64,000 nt of DNA from Limihaloglobus sulfuriphilus (GCF_001999965.1 NZ_CP019646.1:3348001-3412000), one strand, 5' to 3'; numbered from the stretch's first letter, positions 44,401 through 52,988 are shown. Numbers and translations: made by a program. Notes: generated by a model not told the origin, from the letters alone.

Positions 44401-45999
44401 CCCGGCGTATCTCTGATATCTCCGCCGCCGCACCATGATATATATTCCATCGAAGATTTGGCACAGCTTATCTATGACCTCAAATGCAGCAACCCGGGTG
44501 TGAAGGTCTCGGTTAAGCTGGTAAGCGAGGTGGGCGTAGGCACTATCGCCGCGGGCGTTGCCAAAGGCAATGCCGACGAGGTATTGATTTCCGGCGGCGA
44601 CGGCGGCTCGGGCGCAACTCCGCTTTCGTCTATCAAGCACGCCGGCATACCCTGGGAGCTCGGACTTGCAGAGACACAGCAGGTCTTGATCATGAACGGC
44701 CTGCGCGAGCGTATTCGAGTTCAAACCGACGGCCAGCTTCGCACCGGCCGCGATGTTGTTATAGCCGCGATGCTCGGCGCCGACCAGTACGGCTTCGGCA
44801 CGTCCGCTCTTGTTGCCCTTGGATGTGTGCTTATGCGAAAGTGCCATCTGGGTACATGTCCGGCGGGTATCGCTACACAGAACAAGGAACTTCGCTGCTG
44901 TTTCGCCGGCAAACCAGAGCACCTGGTAAACTACATGATGCTTGTTGCCCAGGATATACGCAAGATTCTCGCTGAACTGGGATTCTCTAAGCTGGAAGAT
45001 ATAATCGGACGCGTTGATCTGCTTGAAACAACTAAAGCTATCCAGCACTGGAAGGCACGCGGGCTGGATTTTTCCGCGATCCTTCGCCGCCCGGAAATAA
45101 AAGAGGGCCGGCTGCCTCGTCTGGCAGGTAAACAGGCCGACAAACTCAAAGACCATATTGACTGGCTGCTCATCGATAAGGCAAAGGCCGCTCTGGAAAA
45201 AGCGGAACCGGTTATCATAGAAGAGAAAATACGTAACCAGAACAGGACCGCGGGTGCAATTCTGAGCAACAGGGTTGTAAAGAAATACGGTCTTGATGGT
45301 CTGCCGGATAACACGATTGATATAACTTTTCACGGCTCCGCCGGCCAGAGTTTCGGCGCGTTTCTTGCCAAAGGCATCACCCTGCGGCTTATCGGCGACT
45401 CCAACGATTATTTAGGCAAGGGGCTCTCGGGCGGGCGTATAATTGTCAAGATCCCGCAAGGCTCGCGTTTTAGAGCGAATGAGAATATCATCGTCGGCAA
45501 TACTCTGCTCTACGGAGCGACCGGCGGCGAGGTGTTCATCAACGGCGTTGCCGGCGAGAGGTTTGCCGTGCGCAACAGCGGGGCCGCCGCGGTGGTGGAA
45601 GGCGTCGGCGATCACGGCTGCGAATATATGACAAACGGCGTGGTAGTTGTTCTGGGCTCTACCGGACGCAACTTCGCCGCGGGCATGAGCGGGGGCGTGG
45701 CGTATGTATTTGATGAGCTTCAGCTTTTTGATACGCTTTGCAACCTGGATATGGTTGATCTGGAAAGCGTCTGGCATGATGAAGATAAGACCCTGCTCAA
45801 AAACATGATTACACGTCACTATGAAGAAACCGGCTCGCAGCAGGCCCGGTACATCCTCGATTCGTGGAGAGATATGGTCGGGCGTTTTGTGAAAATAATG
45901 CCGGTCGATTACAGAAAGGCTCTCGAGAGGCTCAAGAACAGAGACCAGAGAAGCAATGACAACAGTCCTGCTACAGAGGAGGTTTATAACAATGGGTAA
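41437..45999 (+). CDS. gltB: Glutamate synthase large subunit
   Basis: A 1520-residue enzyme of ammonia assimilation that makes two glutamates from glutamine and 2-oxoglutarate. The class II amidotransferase domain begins at Cys20 (DACGVG), which becomes the N-terminal nucleophile after removal of a 19-residue propeptide. The central and FMN-binding synthase domains follow (SKEAHECMAIAMNRIGAMSN; GEGGHLPGHKV; SGGDGGSGATPLSS). The 3Fe-4S cysteines are Cys1130, Cys1136 and Cys1141 in GCVLMRKCHLGTCPAGIATQ. The C-terminal GXGXG beta-helix domain is complete (about 1270-1490). Length matches bacterial GltB. It overlaps gltD by eight bases, so the subunits are co-translated. Confidence 0.98.
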   Translation: MNRLPENQGLYDRRFEHDACGVGAVINIDGNAEHKVVEQAKTLLVNLHHRGAAGADEVTGDGAGILMQMPYSFFAAELAKLGMDVPAKEHFAAAMVFLPKQEQLRDKCLELISSTITAGGVELVGRRDVPVSRGCLGEIALSAEPHIAQIFMSLNQDDAAARERKLYIIRRRCEKLIAEKLPEAKEDFYICSMSSNTICYKGMFMADQLFSYYPDLADEEMKTAIAIVHQRYSTNTFPSWPLAHPFRCIAHNGEINTLSGNRNHMMSRENRMSCELFGDEISDIVPVLDPEASDSACFDMCLEMLCKAGRSMPHAMMMMVPEAFGPSYHISIDKRAFYEYHASILEPWDGPAAILFTDGTIFGGTLDRNGLRPCRYVVTDENTVIIGSEVGVIDLPPEKIRRKGRLQPGKMFLVDTSEKRIITDNEIKAKIARRRSYRRWLNDNRIELRGLFDSSKSVTVPPEIIYKHLRCFGYTAEELRMILAPMAANGQEPVGSMGNDAALAVLSDQPKSIFNYFKQMFAQVTNPPIDPLREGLVMSLMSYVGKKRNLLSETPEHCRQLRIPHPVLTNEDMKRLRDAHRDDFRVVTLPALFDPRGERPQKSLQAALDELVESASREIRENNVSIIIVSDRGVSEDKAPIPALLACSALNKGLLKNRLRGEAGIIIESGEPREVNHFCLLCGYGADAVNPYLALETLTELQNKSIVDSGIDPDKMIDNYIAAVKKGILKTISKMGISTLRSYRSAQLFEAVGLNRELVDKYFAGTVSRIQGIGLAELAAEAVKRHSDGFKVRREMEPQLDFGGEYYYRDKGQKHMWTPTAIANMQKAVRQNDKAAFREFCDEMNDYHRTLCTLRSMFEFKPGKKIDISEVEPAEDIIKRFCTGAMSHGSISKEAHECMAIAMNRIGAMSNTGEGGEDVERYQPEKNGDSKNCAIKQVASGRFGVTINYLAHAKEIQIKMAQGAKPGEGGHLPGHKVTDEIAKLRYSTPGVSLISPPPHHDIYSIEDLAQLIYDLKCSNPGVKVSVKLVSEVGVGTIAAGVAKGNADEVLISGGDGGSGATPLSSIKHAGIPWELGLAETQQVLIMNGLRERIRVQTDGQLRTGRDVVIAAMLGADQYGFGTSALVALGCVLMRKCHLGTCPAGIATQNKELRCCFAGKPEHLVNYMMLVAQDIRKILAELGFSKLEDIIGRVDLLETTKAIQHWKARGLDFSAILRRPEIKEGRLPRLAGKQADKLKDHIDWLLIDKAKAALEKAEPVIIEEKIRNQNRTAGAILSNRVVKKYGLDGLPDNTIDITFHGSAGQSFGAFLAKGITLRLIGDSNDYLGKGLSGGRIIVKIPQGSRFRANENIIVGNTLLYGATGGEVFINGVAGERFAVRNSGAAAVVEGVGDHGCEYMTNGVVVVLGSTGRNFAAGMSGGVAYVFDELQLFDTLCNLDMVDLESVWHDEDKTLLKNMITRHYEETGSQQARYILDSWRDMVGRFVKIMPVDYRKALERLKNRDQRSNDNSPATEEVYNNG

Positions 46000-47419
46000 A
46001 CCAACCGGATTTATGGAATACAGCCGCGAAGTTGAAAGCCACAGGCCTATCGATGAGCGGATAAAAGATTTTCAGGAGATCATGCTTCCGCTGAGCCCCG
46101 ACGAGGTTCGCTCACAGGCGGCACGGTGTATGGATTGCGGAGTCCCGTTTTGTCACGGCTACGGCTGTCCGGTAGTAAACCGGATACCGGAGTTCAACGA
46201 GTACGTTTACAGCGGGCAGTGGCATGAGGCGTGCAAGATACTGCACGCAACAAACAACTTCCCGGAATTCACCGGACGGGTATGCCCCGCGCCGTGCGAG
46301 ACGGCGTGTACGGCTAACCTGTGCACGGATCCTGTAAGCATACGCCATATCGAATACACGATCGTTGAGTATGGTTTTGAGCAGGGCTGGATAAAGCCGA
46401 TACTGCCCGAGAGAAAAACCGGCAAGCGGGTTGCTGTGATAGGTTCGGGGCCGGCAGGGCTGGCGGCGGCCCAGCAACTTGCCCGCGCAGGCCATTCGGT
46501 CGTGGTATTTGAAAAAGACGCGGCGCCGGGCGGGCTTCTGCGGTATGGAATCCCCAATTTCAAGCTGGACAAGGCGGTGATTGACCGCCGGATTGCACAG
46601 ATGGCCGGCGAGGGTGTTGAGTTTGAGACCGATACCAATGTTGGCAAGGATATCACCGGAAAATATCTGCTCAAGCGGTTTGATGCGGTATGCCTGGCAA
46701 TCGGAGCCGAAACTCCAAGGGATTTGAACGTACCGGGCCGCGGGCTTGACGGCGTATATTTCGCGATGGATTTTCTCGGCCGGCAGAACAAAATTATCTG
46801 CGGCGAAGCCGTAAACGATAAAGAGATTATCAGCGCCAGGGGTAAGAATGTAGTTGTCATAGGCGGCGGCGATACCGGCAGCGACTGTGTCGGCACTTCC
46901 AACCGCCAGGGAGCAAAGAGCGTAACTCAATTCGAGATACTGCCCAAGCCGCCGGAGAGCCGGCCCCCGTCAACACCCTGGCCGATGTGGCCGGCGACAA
47001 TGCGCAGCTCCAGCTCGCACGAAGAAGGCTGCACAAGGCGATGGTCTGTCAGCACAAAGCGTGTCCTCGGTACAGAGACACGGGTTCGCGGGCTCGAATG
47101 CGTCGAGGTAGAATGGAGTAAAAACCGCAAAGGCGCCTGGCAGATGAAGGAAGTCCCGGGCAGTGAGTTTGAAATAGAGGCAGAGCTGGTGCTTCTGGCG
47201 ATGGGTTTTGTTCACCCAAAACACGCGGGGCTTGTGGATGAGTTTGAGCTCGAAACCGACCGGCGGGGCAATATCGTTATTGACCGCAACGGCATGACTT
47301 CGCGTGAAGGTGTCTTTGCCGCGGGCGACAGTATTATGGGTGCTTCATTGGTGGTTAGAGCCATTGCCGACGGACGAAAAACCGCAGAGGGAATAGATAA
47401 CCGGCTCTTAGCCGAATAA
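45992..47419 (+). CDS. gltD: Glutamate synthase small subunit
   Basis: A 475-residue flavoprotein that passes NAD(P)H electrons to GltB. Start chosen at the ATG at 45992, with GGAGG eleven bases upstream, inside the end of gltB; the frame is open a little further up. Two 4Fe-4S clusters are bound by cysteines in CMDCGVPFCH, GCPVVN and VCPAPCETACTANLC. The FAD site is VIGSGPAGLAAAQQL, the NAD(P)H site VIGGGDTGSDCVGTS. The conserved block RPPSTPWPMWPATMRSSSSH and the final AAGDSIMGASLVVRAIADGR are present. It is the last gene before a strong hairpin at 47453. Confidence 0.97.
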   Translation: MGKPTGFMEYSREVESHRPIDERIKDFQEIMLPLSPDEVRSQAARCMDCGVPFCHGYGCPVVNRIPEFNEYVYSGQWHEACKILHATNNFPEFTGRVCPAPCETACTANLCTDPVSIRHIEYTIVEYGFEQGWIKPILPERKTGKRVAVIGSGPAGLAAAQQLARAGHSVVVFEKDAAPGGLLRYGIPNFKLDKAVIDRRIAQMAGEGVEFETDTNVGKDITGKYLLKRFDAVCLAIGAETPRDLNVPGRGLDGVYFAMDFLGRQNKIICGEAVNDKEIISARGKNVVVIGGGDTGSDCVGTSNRQGAKSVTQFEILPKPPESRPPSTPWPMWPATMRSSSSHEEGCTRRWSVSTKRVLGTETRVRGLECVEVEWSKNRKGAWQMKEVPGSEFEIEAELVLLAMGFVHPKHAGLVDEFELETDRRGNIVIDRNGMTSREGVFAAGDSIMGASLVVRAIADGRKTAEGIDNRLLAE

Positions 47420-47754
47420 CATAACGGCAGTCAAGATATCCCGTGAATTTATCCGCTGCCCCGTTGAAATATCGCCAAACGGGGCAGCGGAACTCAAATA
47501 TAAAAGCATTTTGGGACGAAAAGCGAGTTTGTTTTCAAAAATATAATTCTTTTCTAAACTCAATTTCCACAAACTGTTTCAATAAAATCAAGGCTTTAGA
47601 AAAACGTTAAAATTGTTTTTTGCTTGACAACCGGCTTCAAGGTGTTTAACGTAAACTACGATTAGGAAAAAGCCGTCGCAGCGTGCGGCGGCGGAGAAAA
47701 CAATTCTTCAACGTCTTGCACCTCTGATACCAAGGTATTTTATCGGGAGATTGT
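47420..47754. other. 335-bp intergenic region after gltD
   Basis: It holds the gltBD terminator hairpin (47453-47490), an AT-rich stretch, a TTGACA box at 47624-47629 with only a poor -10 partner (TAACGT at 47647), and a hairpin GCCGTCGCA-GCG-TGCGGCGGC (47672-47692, one G-U pair) in the probable leader of the next gene. I see no coding sequence. Confidence 0.6.
47453..47490 (+). terminator. Terminator-like hairpin after gltBD
   Basis: CCGCTGCCCCGTT (47453-47465) and AACGGGGCAGCGG (47478-47490) pair perfectly over 13 bp around a 12-base loop, 33 bp after the gltD stop. No T-run follows, so it may also act by stabilising the 3' end of the mRNA. Confidence 0.65.
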
Positions 47755-48555
47755 ATGATGAAAAACCTATTATTCATTTCTTTAATTACTTTTTTTGTGT
47801 TCGCAGTCAGCGCAGACTGGGACGAGGGAGACGGCCACAAGATGCACTGGCCTCAAGAACCAAAACCTCAGGGCCTGGATGTTGAATTTGCTATGACAAT
47901 GCTGGCTGATGACTGGCAGTGCACATGGACAGGACCGGTAGATGACATTCATTTCTGGGTTTCATGGAAAGAAAATCTGATTCAGCCGATAAACCAAATT
48001 TCGGTTACGATCTTTTCCGACATACCCGCAGACCCGCAAGATCCTACAACTTACAGTATGCCGGGGCAGTCTTTGTGGGATGCGGATTTTGATTTTGCAT
48101 TAGGCCAGTTTGAGAGAAGGCCCATGCTGCCGGATGAGCAAGGCTGGTTTGTAGCTCCGACCGATCCGACTCAGCCGGGAACAGTTATTCCCTGGCAGGC
48201 GGGGGACCATGAAGAGTGGGAACAGATCAATATCACAAAAATTTCAGATTTGATGCAGCCGTTCAACCAGGAAGAGGGAACCATATACTGGCTTGGTTTG
48301 GAGATCTTTACAGAAGACCTATCAGGTGTCCTGCAGCCGACTCCATTTGTTGGCTGGAAAGAGACCGACCGGAACTGGAACGATGACGCTGTCTGGATGA
48401 ATATTGATCCTCCAGACGGTTATCCGGACCTCTACTGGACAGAACTTGTAAACCCCGAACTCGGAACATCTATTGATCTGGCATTTGTTATCACCCCCGA
48501 GCCGGCGACTATCGCCCTGCTGGCGATCGGCGGTTTGTTTATCAGAAAAAGATAA
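47755..48555 (+). CDS. PEP-CTERM secreted protein, paralogue 1
   Basis: A 266-residue exported protein: signal peptide at residues 1-20 (FISLITFFVFAVSA), an acidic beta-rich body (HKMHWPQEP, LADDWQCTWTGPVDDIHFWV) and a PEP-CTERM tail TPEPATIALLAIGGLFIRKR, the sorting signal for exosortase. I do not recognise the body domain, but it is closely related to the next gene, with the shared pattern ILADDWQC, VDDIHFW, YSDIPAD-like, GTIYWLGLEI, GWKET and NWNDD. The conserved Trp, Asp and His could bind a ligand or metal. GGGAG precedes the ATG. Probably surface-exposed or anchored through exopolysaccharide; no exosortase gene is in the window. Confidence 0.85.
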   Translation: MMKNLLFISLITFFVFAVSADWDEGDGHKMHWPQEPKPQGLDVEFAMTMLADDWQCTWTGPVDDIHFWVSWKENLIQPINQISVTIFSDIPADPQDPTTYSMPGQSLWDADFDFALGQFERRPMLPDEQGWFVAPTDPTQPGTVIPWQAGDHEEWEQINITKISDLMQPFNQEEGTIYWLGLEIFTEDLSGVLQPTPFVGWKETDRNWNDDAVWMNIDPPDGYPDLYWTELVNPELGTSIDLAFVITPEPATIALLAIGGLFIRKR

Positions 48556-48598
48556 GAAACCAAAACAACACAGCATGGAAAAAGTGCATATATGTTTT

Positions 48599-48638
48599 CA
48601 GACTCCTCCTTGCTGGCAGTGCCTGTAAGGGGAGTCTG
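48599..48638 (+). terminator. Hairpin between the two PEP-CTERM paralogues
   Basis: CAGACTCC (48599-48606) pairs with GGAGTCTG (48631-48638), and the stem can extend inwards (CCTT with AAGG) across a bulge. No T-run follows; weak terminator or processing site. Confidence 0.4.
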
Positions 48639-48707
48639 TGTGTGTTCAGGGATAGTAATGTAAAGAGATTTTATACCACGATTTTTGTTTTTTTAGGAGA
48701 AAGCACG

Positions 48708-49487
48708 ATGAAAAAACTTACCATTATTTCATTTATTTTGTTGTTTGTCTGGGCTGCAGGCGCTGACTGGGTTCCAATCCCAGAGGATAACCCGACTAAC
48801 CACAAAATGCACTCGGCTCAAACGCCTGATGAGTTCGGAATTGACGTGGGATTTGAAGGTTCTATTCTTGCCGATGACTGGCAGTGCAGCGAAACCGGTA
48901 ATGTCGATGACATTCACTTCTGGATATCATGGCATGATGATCAAGTCGTTGAGATCGACCGGATTTCAGTAAATATTTATTCTGATATACCGGCAGATCA
49001 GTCTTCGACTGGATACAGTGTGCCCGGAGACGTGGAATGGAGCAGAGATTTTGATTCTGGAGAGTTTAACCTCCTGCGGTTGGATGATACAGGCTTGAAA
49101 GACTGGCTTACTCCTTCAAACAATATTAATGAAGATTCCTTCATTGCTGATAACCATGTAACCTGGGATCAGGTAAACATAACAGATATCCAAAACCCAT
49201 TTCCTCAGGAAAAAGGTACTATTTACTGGTTAGGCCTGGAGATATTAGAAGACATTGGAAGTCCGGACTACGAACCAATCCTGACGGCAGGCTGGAAGGA
49301 AACTACTGAAAACTGGAATGATGACTCAGTATGGTGGGATTCAAGTAATCTCGAATGGGTTGAACTTATTAATCCGATAATCCCAGATCCGTCTGCGAAC
49401 TCTATTGATCTGGCATTTGTTATCACCCCCGAGCCGGCAAGTGTGCTAATTATGGCAATCGGGACTTTGCTGATTAGGAAAAAATAA
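48708..49487 (+). CDS. PEP-CTERM secreted protein, paralogue 2
   Basis: A 259-residue exported protein. The ATG at 48708 is chosen because AGGAG lies just upstream and KKLTIISFILLFVWAAGA forms a clean signal peptide; the frame extends further up without one. The body repeats the layout of the previous gene (NHKMHSAQTP, ILADDWQCSETGNVDDIHFW, GTIYWLGLEILED, GWKETTENWNDD) and ends TPEPASVLIMAIGTLLIRKK. It arose by tandem duplication. The DNA encoding the start of the sorting tail (49401-49438) is identical over 38 bp to 48469-48506, although the bodies have diverged. Confidence 0.86.
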   Translation: MKKLTIISFILLFVWAAGADWVPIPEDNPTNHKMHSAQTPDEFGIDVGFEGSILADDWQCSETGNVDDIHFWISWHDDQVVEIDRISVNIYSDIPADQSSTGYSVPGDVEWSRDFDSGEFNLLRLDDTGLKDWLTPSNNINEDSFIADNHVTWDQVNITDIQNPFPQEKGTIYWLGLEILEDIGSPDYEPILTAGWKETTENWNDDSVWWDSSNLEWVELINPIIPDPSANSIDLAFVITPEPASVLIMAIGTLLIRKK

Positions 49488-49576
49488 CAGAGTGTAAAAG
49501 ATTGTAACATAAATAAAGGTTCATATCGATAAAGAATAGTATGAACCGCAGAACAGATATGTGATATGTACAGATT

Positions 49577-49606
49577 CTCCGCGGGTGTTTTGCCTGCGGA
49601 GGTTTT
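49577..49606 (+). terminator. Terminator-like hairpin after PEP-CTERM paralogue 2
   Basis: CTCCGCGGGT and GCCTGCGGAG (49577-49601, one mismatch plus a G-T pair) enclose a short T-rich loop and are followed by GTTTTGT. This is a plausible intrinsic terminator about 90 bp after the stop codon. Confidence 0.5.
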
Positions 49607-49717
49607 GTATAGATGTATATATTAAAGAACCGCAAGGGTATGGTACCCGTTTGCGTGTTCAAAATTGCGCCGCCTTGAGCGGTCAAAGAAGTTGTTCAAT
49701 AAAAAAGGAGAAAGAAA

Positions 49718-50656
49718 ATGAGAAGAATTATGTTGGTGGTACTTGCGGTATCAGCGGCCTGCGTTATCGCTGCGCCCTCTTTGCAGATCAGCAAACCGCC
49801 TGTTGTCCCTTTTGAAAGCTGGAGCGGGCCCGAGGGTGACCCTCACTCTGTGCAGGGGCAGTGGTTTCAGGATATCAGCAGCGGAGCGGAGGAATTTGGT
49901 ACACACGAATTCTATGACAATCTTTCCGGCTCCGGCGGCGGCTTTGCGATTCACCGGTCAATCTCAAGCATTGTTGCCCAGACCTACACAAATTCCGGCG
50001 GTGATCTTGTCCGTTTTGACATGAGTATCACAGTCAGAAACGACACTCCCGGCGGCGGAACCGGCTGGGCAGACGGAGCCAACAGCCACAATGAAAGCCT
50101 CTCAACACAGACTATGTACTCAGGAACCCTTTACGATACCAGGGTGGCGGTTGAATTCGCTTTTGAACCTGTTTCTCTGGGAAACTGGCTCGATGCCGGC
50201 GGCGAAGGCGGCTCGCCGTATTTTGATGTTGAGATCCCGCTGATAGCGGTTGAGCCTGATAAATTGGGCTGGTACTGCTGGTCGCCCCAAAACGAGCCGG
50301 GTATTCAGCCATACGGAGCGTATATTGTTCCGGTTTATGATTTTGGCGACATCCCGCAGGGTGAGCAGGTATCAAGGATTATCAGTTTTGAAATTGGTTA
50401 CCCGCTGTCACCGGATCATCCGCTTTCAGTGCTGCTTGAGAGCGGCAGTGACCTGCTGTTTAACCGTTCAAGCTCGCTCAAGATCAGCAACTGGGGCGCA
50501 GAGCTGAAAAACGATTACGGATTTGCCTATCCCTACGAAGACCCTCAGATTCCGGGAATGAGCAGCAATGTCTCCGTTTTTCACAACGTACCCGAACCGT
50601 CGGGGCTGCTGTTGTTTGCCGCGGCAGTGTTTATGAAGCGTATTACAAAAATGTAA
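49718..50656 (+). CDS. PEP-CTERM secreted protein, unrelated type
   Basis: A 312-residue exported protein. The signal peptide covers residues 1-18 (RRIMLVVLAVSAACVIAA). The body (about 20-285) is Gly-, Ser- and aromatic-rich and predicted beta, with no family that I recognise. The end VPEPSGLLLFAAAVFMKRIT is a PEP-CTERM tail: Pro-Glu-Pro, hydrophobic stretch, basic end. It differs in sequence from the two paralogues upstream, so this is a local group of exosortase substrates rather than a triplication. AAAAGGAG precedes the ATG. The gene converges on the regulator gene at 50734. Confidence 0.82.
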   Translation: MRRIMLVVLAVSAACVIAAPSLQISKPPVVPFESWSGPEGDPHSVQGQWFQDISSGAEEFGTHEFYDNLSGSGGGFAIHRSISSIVAQTYTNSGGDLVRFDMSITVRNDTPGGGTGWADGANSHNESLSTQTMYSGTLYDTRVAVEFAFEPVSLGNWLDAGGEGGSPYFDVEIPLIAVEPDKLGWYCWSPQNEPGIQPYGAYIVPVYDFGDIPQGEQVSRIISFEIGYPLSPDHPLSVLLESGSDLLFNRSSSLKISNWGAELKNDYGFAYPYEDPQIPGMSSNVSVFHNVPEPSGLLLFAAAVFMKRITKM

Positions 50657-50720
50657 GGCAGATATAACACCTGGTTTACAGGCAGTCAGCGCTATTGAAG
50701 ACATGGCGATTGTATGAAAG

Positions 50721-50742
50721 CTCTCCTTGTGATTCAGGAGAG
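50721..50742. terminator. Hairpin between convergent genes
   Basis: CTCTCCT (50721-50727) and AGGAGAG (50736-50742) form a 7-bp stem overlapping the stop codon of the regulator on the minus strand. It may serve both directions; no T-run is present. Confidence 0.35.
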
Positions 50743-51924
50743 GTGGATGTTCTTGCCGGAAAACTGCTTTCTGTATTCCAGAGGCGTAAGGCCGGTGTTC
50801 ATTTTGAAATATCTCGAAATATGGCTTGAGTCATTGAGGCCGATTCTAAACGCGATCTCCGAGACGCTCATGTGCGAATTTATCAGCATGTGAGATATCG
50901 CGTCTATCTGCGCTCGTTTGATTTCGTCTGCTACCGTTCGGCCGATATGCTCTTTGAATTTGCGGGAAAGAGTCCTTCTCGAGAGGTTTACGGCATCGGC
51001 GACCTCTGTGACCTGCAGCGGCGACATGCTGTTGTTTTTGATGAAACTCAGTGCTCTGATAACGTCGGTATCGGTTACGGCATAGGCGTTTGTTGACATC
51101 CTGTCCACGACCTTGATCGGCGATATTACAATCTTTTTGTTTGGAGCGGGCTTGCCCGCCATCAGCAGATCAAGCGTCTCGGCGGCCTGGAAGCCGGCAC
51201 GTTTGCTGTTGTAGGCAATGCTTGAAAGTGACGGCGTGGTCAGGTTGCAGTCTATCTCGTTGTTATCCACACCCAGTATTGCGATGTTATCAGGGATTTT
51301 CATCTCGTATTTCTTGCACACCTTTATCAGGTAAAGGCCCAGGTCATCATTGCCGCAAAGGATACATACAGGCTTGGGTAACTTTCTGAGCCAGGGGAGC
51401 ACCTTTTTCTCCAGCTCATTCTCGGGCTTGAACTCCGACGATTCAATCAAAAGAGAATCAGTTTTGATTTTTTCGCGGCGGTTGGCCTCTGTAAAACCCT
51501 TTTGCCTCTGAACTGACCATTGGAAATTCTTAAAACCGAAAAAACCTCGGTTTTTATAGCCCCTTTCATCAAAAAAAGATGATGCCAGTCTGCCTATCTC
51601 CATATTATCACAGGTGATATAAGGTATCTCATGGTTGAGGCTTTCCTGTGTATCATGTGCGATAACTGCCGGAAGGCTGCCGAAATGGATTTTATCCGCC
51701 TCATGCCGGTTTGGGATATATGCTATTACCCCGTCAAAACCCGAGTTCTCGAGAGAATAATTCAATCCCTCATCATGATAGCTGGCCAGGTACGGCGGCA
51801 GTTCGGTTGTTAAGGCCCAGTTGCCGCGGAATTTGGAGTATTCTATAACCCCCTGGATCAAATCGTTGCCGAACGAGTCGTAACGAGATGCCATTATCAT
51901 CACATTTTTCAGGTTTGTAATCAT
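50734..51924 (-). CDS. XylR-like transcriptional regulator, second copy
   Basis: A 396-residue regulator with the same layout as the one at 2322. Residues about 7-270 form the sugar-binding sensor (VMIMASRYDSFGNDLIQGVI at its start, FDGVIAYIPNRHE, LGVDNNEIDCNLTTPSLSSI). Residues about 290-390 form the AraC DNA-binding domain, with SLSRRTLSRKFKEH-like first unit (here NLSRRTLSRKFKEHIG) and SVSEIAFRIGLNDSSHISRY in the second. It is divergent from the pseudopilin gene that heads the second carbohydrate locus, so it most likely controls that locus. The two regulators are diverged paralogues. The ligand is unknown. Confidence 0.92.
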   Translation of the reverse strand: MITNLKNVMIMASRYDSFGNDLIQGVIEYSKFRGNWALTTELPPYLASYHDEGLNYSLENSGFDGVIAYIPNRHEADKIHFGSLPAVIAHDTQESLNHEIPYITCDNMEIGRLASSFFDERGYKNRGFFGFKNFQWSVQRQKGFTEANRREKIKTDSLLIESSEFKPENELEKKVLPWLRKLPKPVCILCGNDDLGLYLIKVCKKYEMKIPDNIAILGVDNNEIDCNLTTPSLSSIAYNSKRAGFQAAETLDLLMAGKPAPNKKIVISPIKVVDRMSTNAYAVTDTDVIRALSFIKNNSMSPLQVTEVADAVNLSRRTLSRKFKEHIGRTVADEIKRAQIDAISHMLINSHMSVSEIAFRIGLNDSSHISRYFKMNTGLTPLEYRKQFSGKNIHLS

Positions 51925-51991
51925 GTCGTAACCTCAAAATTCAATCGATTTGCTTATTTTAGCCTTCAAAAAGTATCGGTCAAGATAAAAT

Positions 51992-52025
51992 GTCTCAAAA
52001 TGGCGGTTATTTGTCGAAAATTGGC
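51992..52025. promoter_or_regulatory. Candidate operator of the second XylR-like regulator
   Basis: GTCTCAAAATGGC (51992-52004) and GTCGAAAATTGGC (52013-52025) are imperfect direct repeats (10 of 13 identical) with the same 21-bp phase as the sites of the first regulator. They lie between the divergent regulator and pseudopilin genes. Confidence 0.45.
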
Positions 52026-52151
52026 TTTGTAAGAGTTGTTATTATTTCATATATTATGCTGTAAGAAATGATGGTGTGCAGTTCGTCCATCGTTATTGTT
52101 TGGTTCAAATTCATAAAATTAGTAACAGTTATGAATAAACAGGTTGGTAAC

Positions 52152-52988
52152 ATGAATAAAAAAGCATTTACACTAATTGAGCTTCTTGTAGTCATTTCAA
52201 TCATTGCACTTCTTATGGCGATTATGCTTCCCGCTCTTGGCAGGGCGCGGGATCTGGCCAAATCCGCCGTGTGCCGCTCTAATCTAAAGCAGATAGTTCT
52301 CGGCGCGGTTCTCTGGGCAGAGGACAACGACGGCTGGAGTGTGCCGGTAACCTGGTGCAAGGGAGATTACCTGACAAAGGATAACTGGTCATCGGGAGTT
52401 AATAATTTCCCAAATCCAGGTTCCTTAGAGAGATACATCGCCAGCTCGGACACTGACCCGGGTAAGGTTATGGCGTGTCCGGGGGCGAAGTCGGAGGCGT
52501 TTTTCGACTGGGGCGGAGACCTTTCCAGTGAGGATAGAAGCAAAAAGGTCACATACGGCTCAAACGCCTGGATGACGCTTACTACCGATTATAACGGTGA
52601 CCGCAGAGGCGAAAGCCCCGGAAATTCTCCCGATCCCAGATACTACTACTTTAACAGCCCCGACAACCCCTATGCCTGGACGCACGGCGTAACCAGGCTG
52701 GCGAAAGTGAGGCAGCCGGGACAGACCGTATATTTTACGGACAATTTCTATTATGTTACACAGCCGGCTTTCTATACGGTTTTTGAGCCTAAGACGGTTT
52801 ACGGCGTAGAGTCGGTTTCCAGGTGGCACCATAAGAAAAAGACCACTTATAACGGTAAGACCTTTATGATGGGCAGTGCCAATATGGGCTGGGTTGACGG
52901 CAGTGTTTCTGTCGAGCCGGAGGATTTTGACAGAGAGCCCCAGGGCGGCGAGACACCTCGCTGGTGCTACTACTTCTGGGATCACTAA
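52152..52988 (+). CDS. Pseudopilin-like protein with late DG motif
   Basis: A 278-residue protein beginning [20 protein letters not shown], a short prepilin leader cleaved before FTLIE with Glu at +5. The frame is open upstream (another ATG at 52131), but this start gives the usual leader length. The body ([20 protein letters not shown], then a large variable domain) and the late [15 protein letters not shown] segment place it among the H-x9-DG type prepilin-related proteins, which are numerous in Planctomycetes and often lie in carbohydrate loci. Two cysteines may be paired. It is divergent from the XylR-like regulator and 90 bp before the giant secreted protein, so it is part of that locus. 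It could be assembled or exported by the type II system at 20804-33293. Confidence 0.85.
   Translation: MNKKAFTLIELLVVISIIALLMAIMLPALGRARDLAKSAVCRSNLKQIVLGAVLWAEDNDGWSVPVTWCKGDYLTKDNWSSGVNNFPNPGSLERYIASSDTDPGKVMACPGAKSEAFFDWGGDLSSEDRSKKVTYGSNAWMTLTTDYNGDRRGESPGNSPDPRYYYFNSPDNPYAWTHGVTRLAKVRQPGQTVYFTDNFYYVTQPAFYTVFEPKTVYGVESVSRWHHKKKTTYNGKTFMMGSANMGWVDGSVSVEPEDFDREPQGGETPRWCYYFWDH

Noticed and set aside
44224-45333. Long open frame antisense to gltB (369 codons)
   Set aside because: It lies wholly opposite a strongly conserved gltB region, has low-complexity His/Arg-rich sequence and no family features; antisense frames of this length are common in GC-rich coding DNA.
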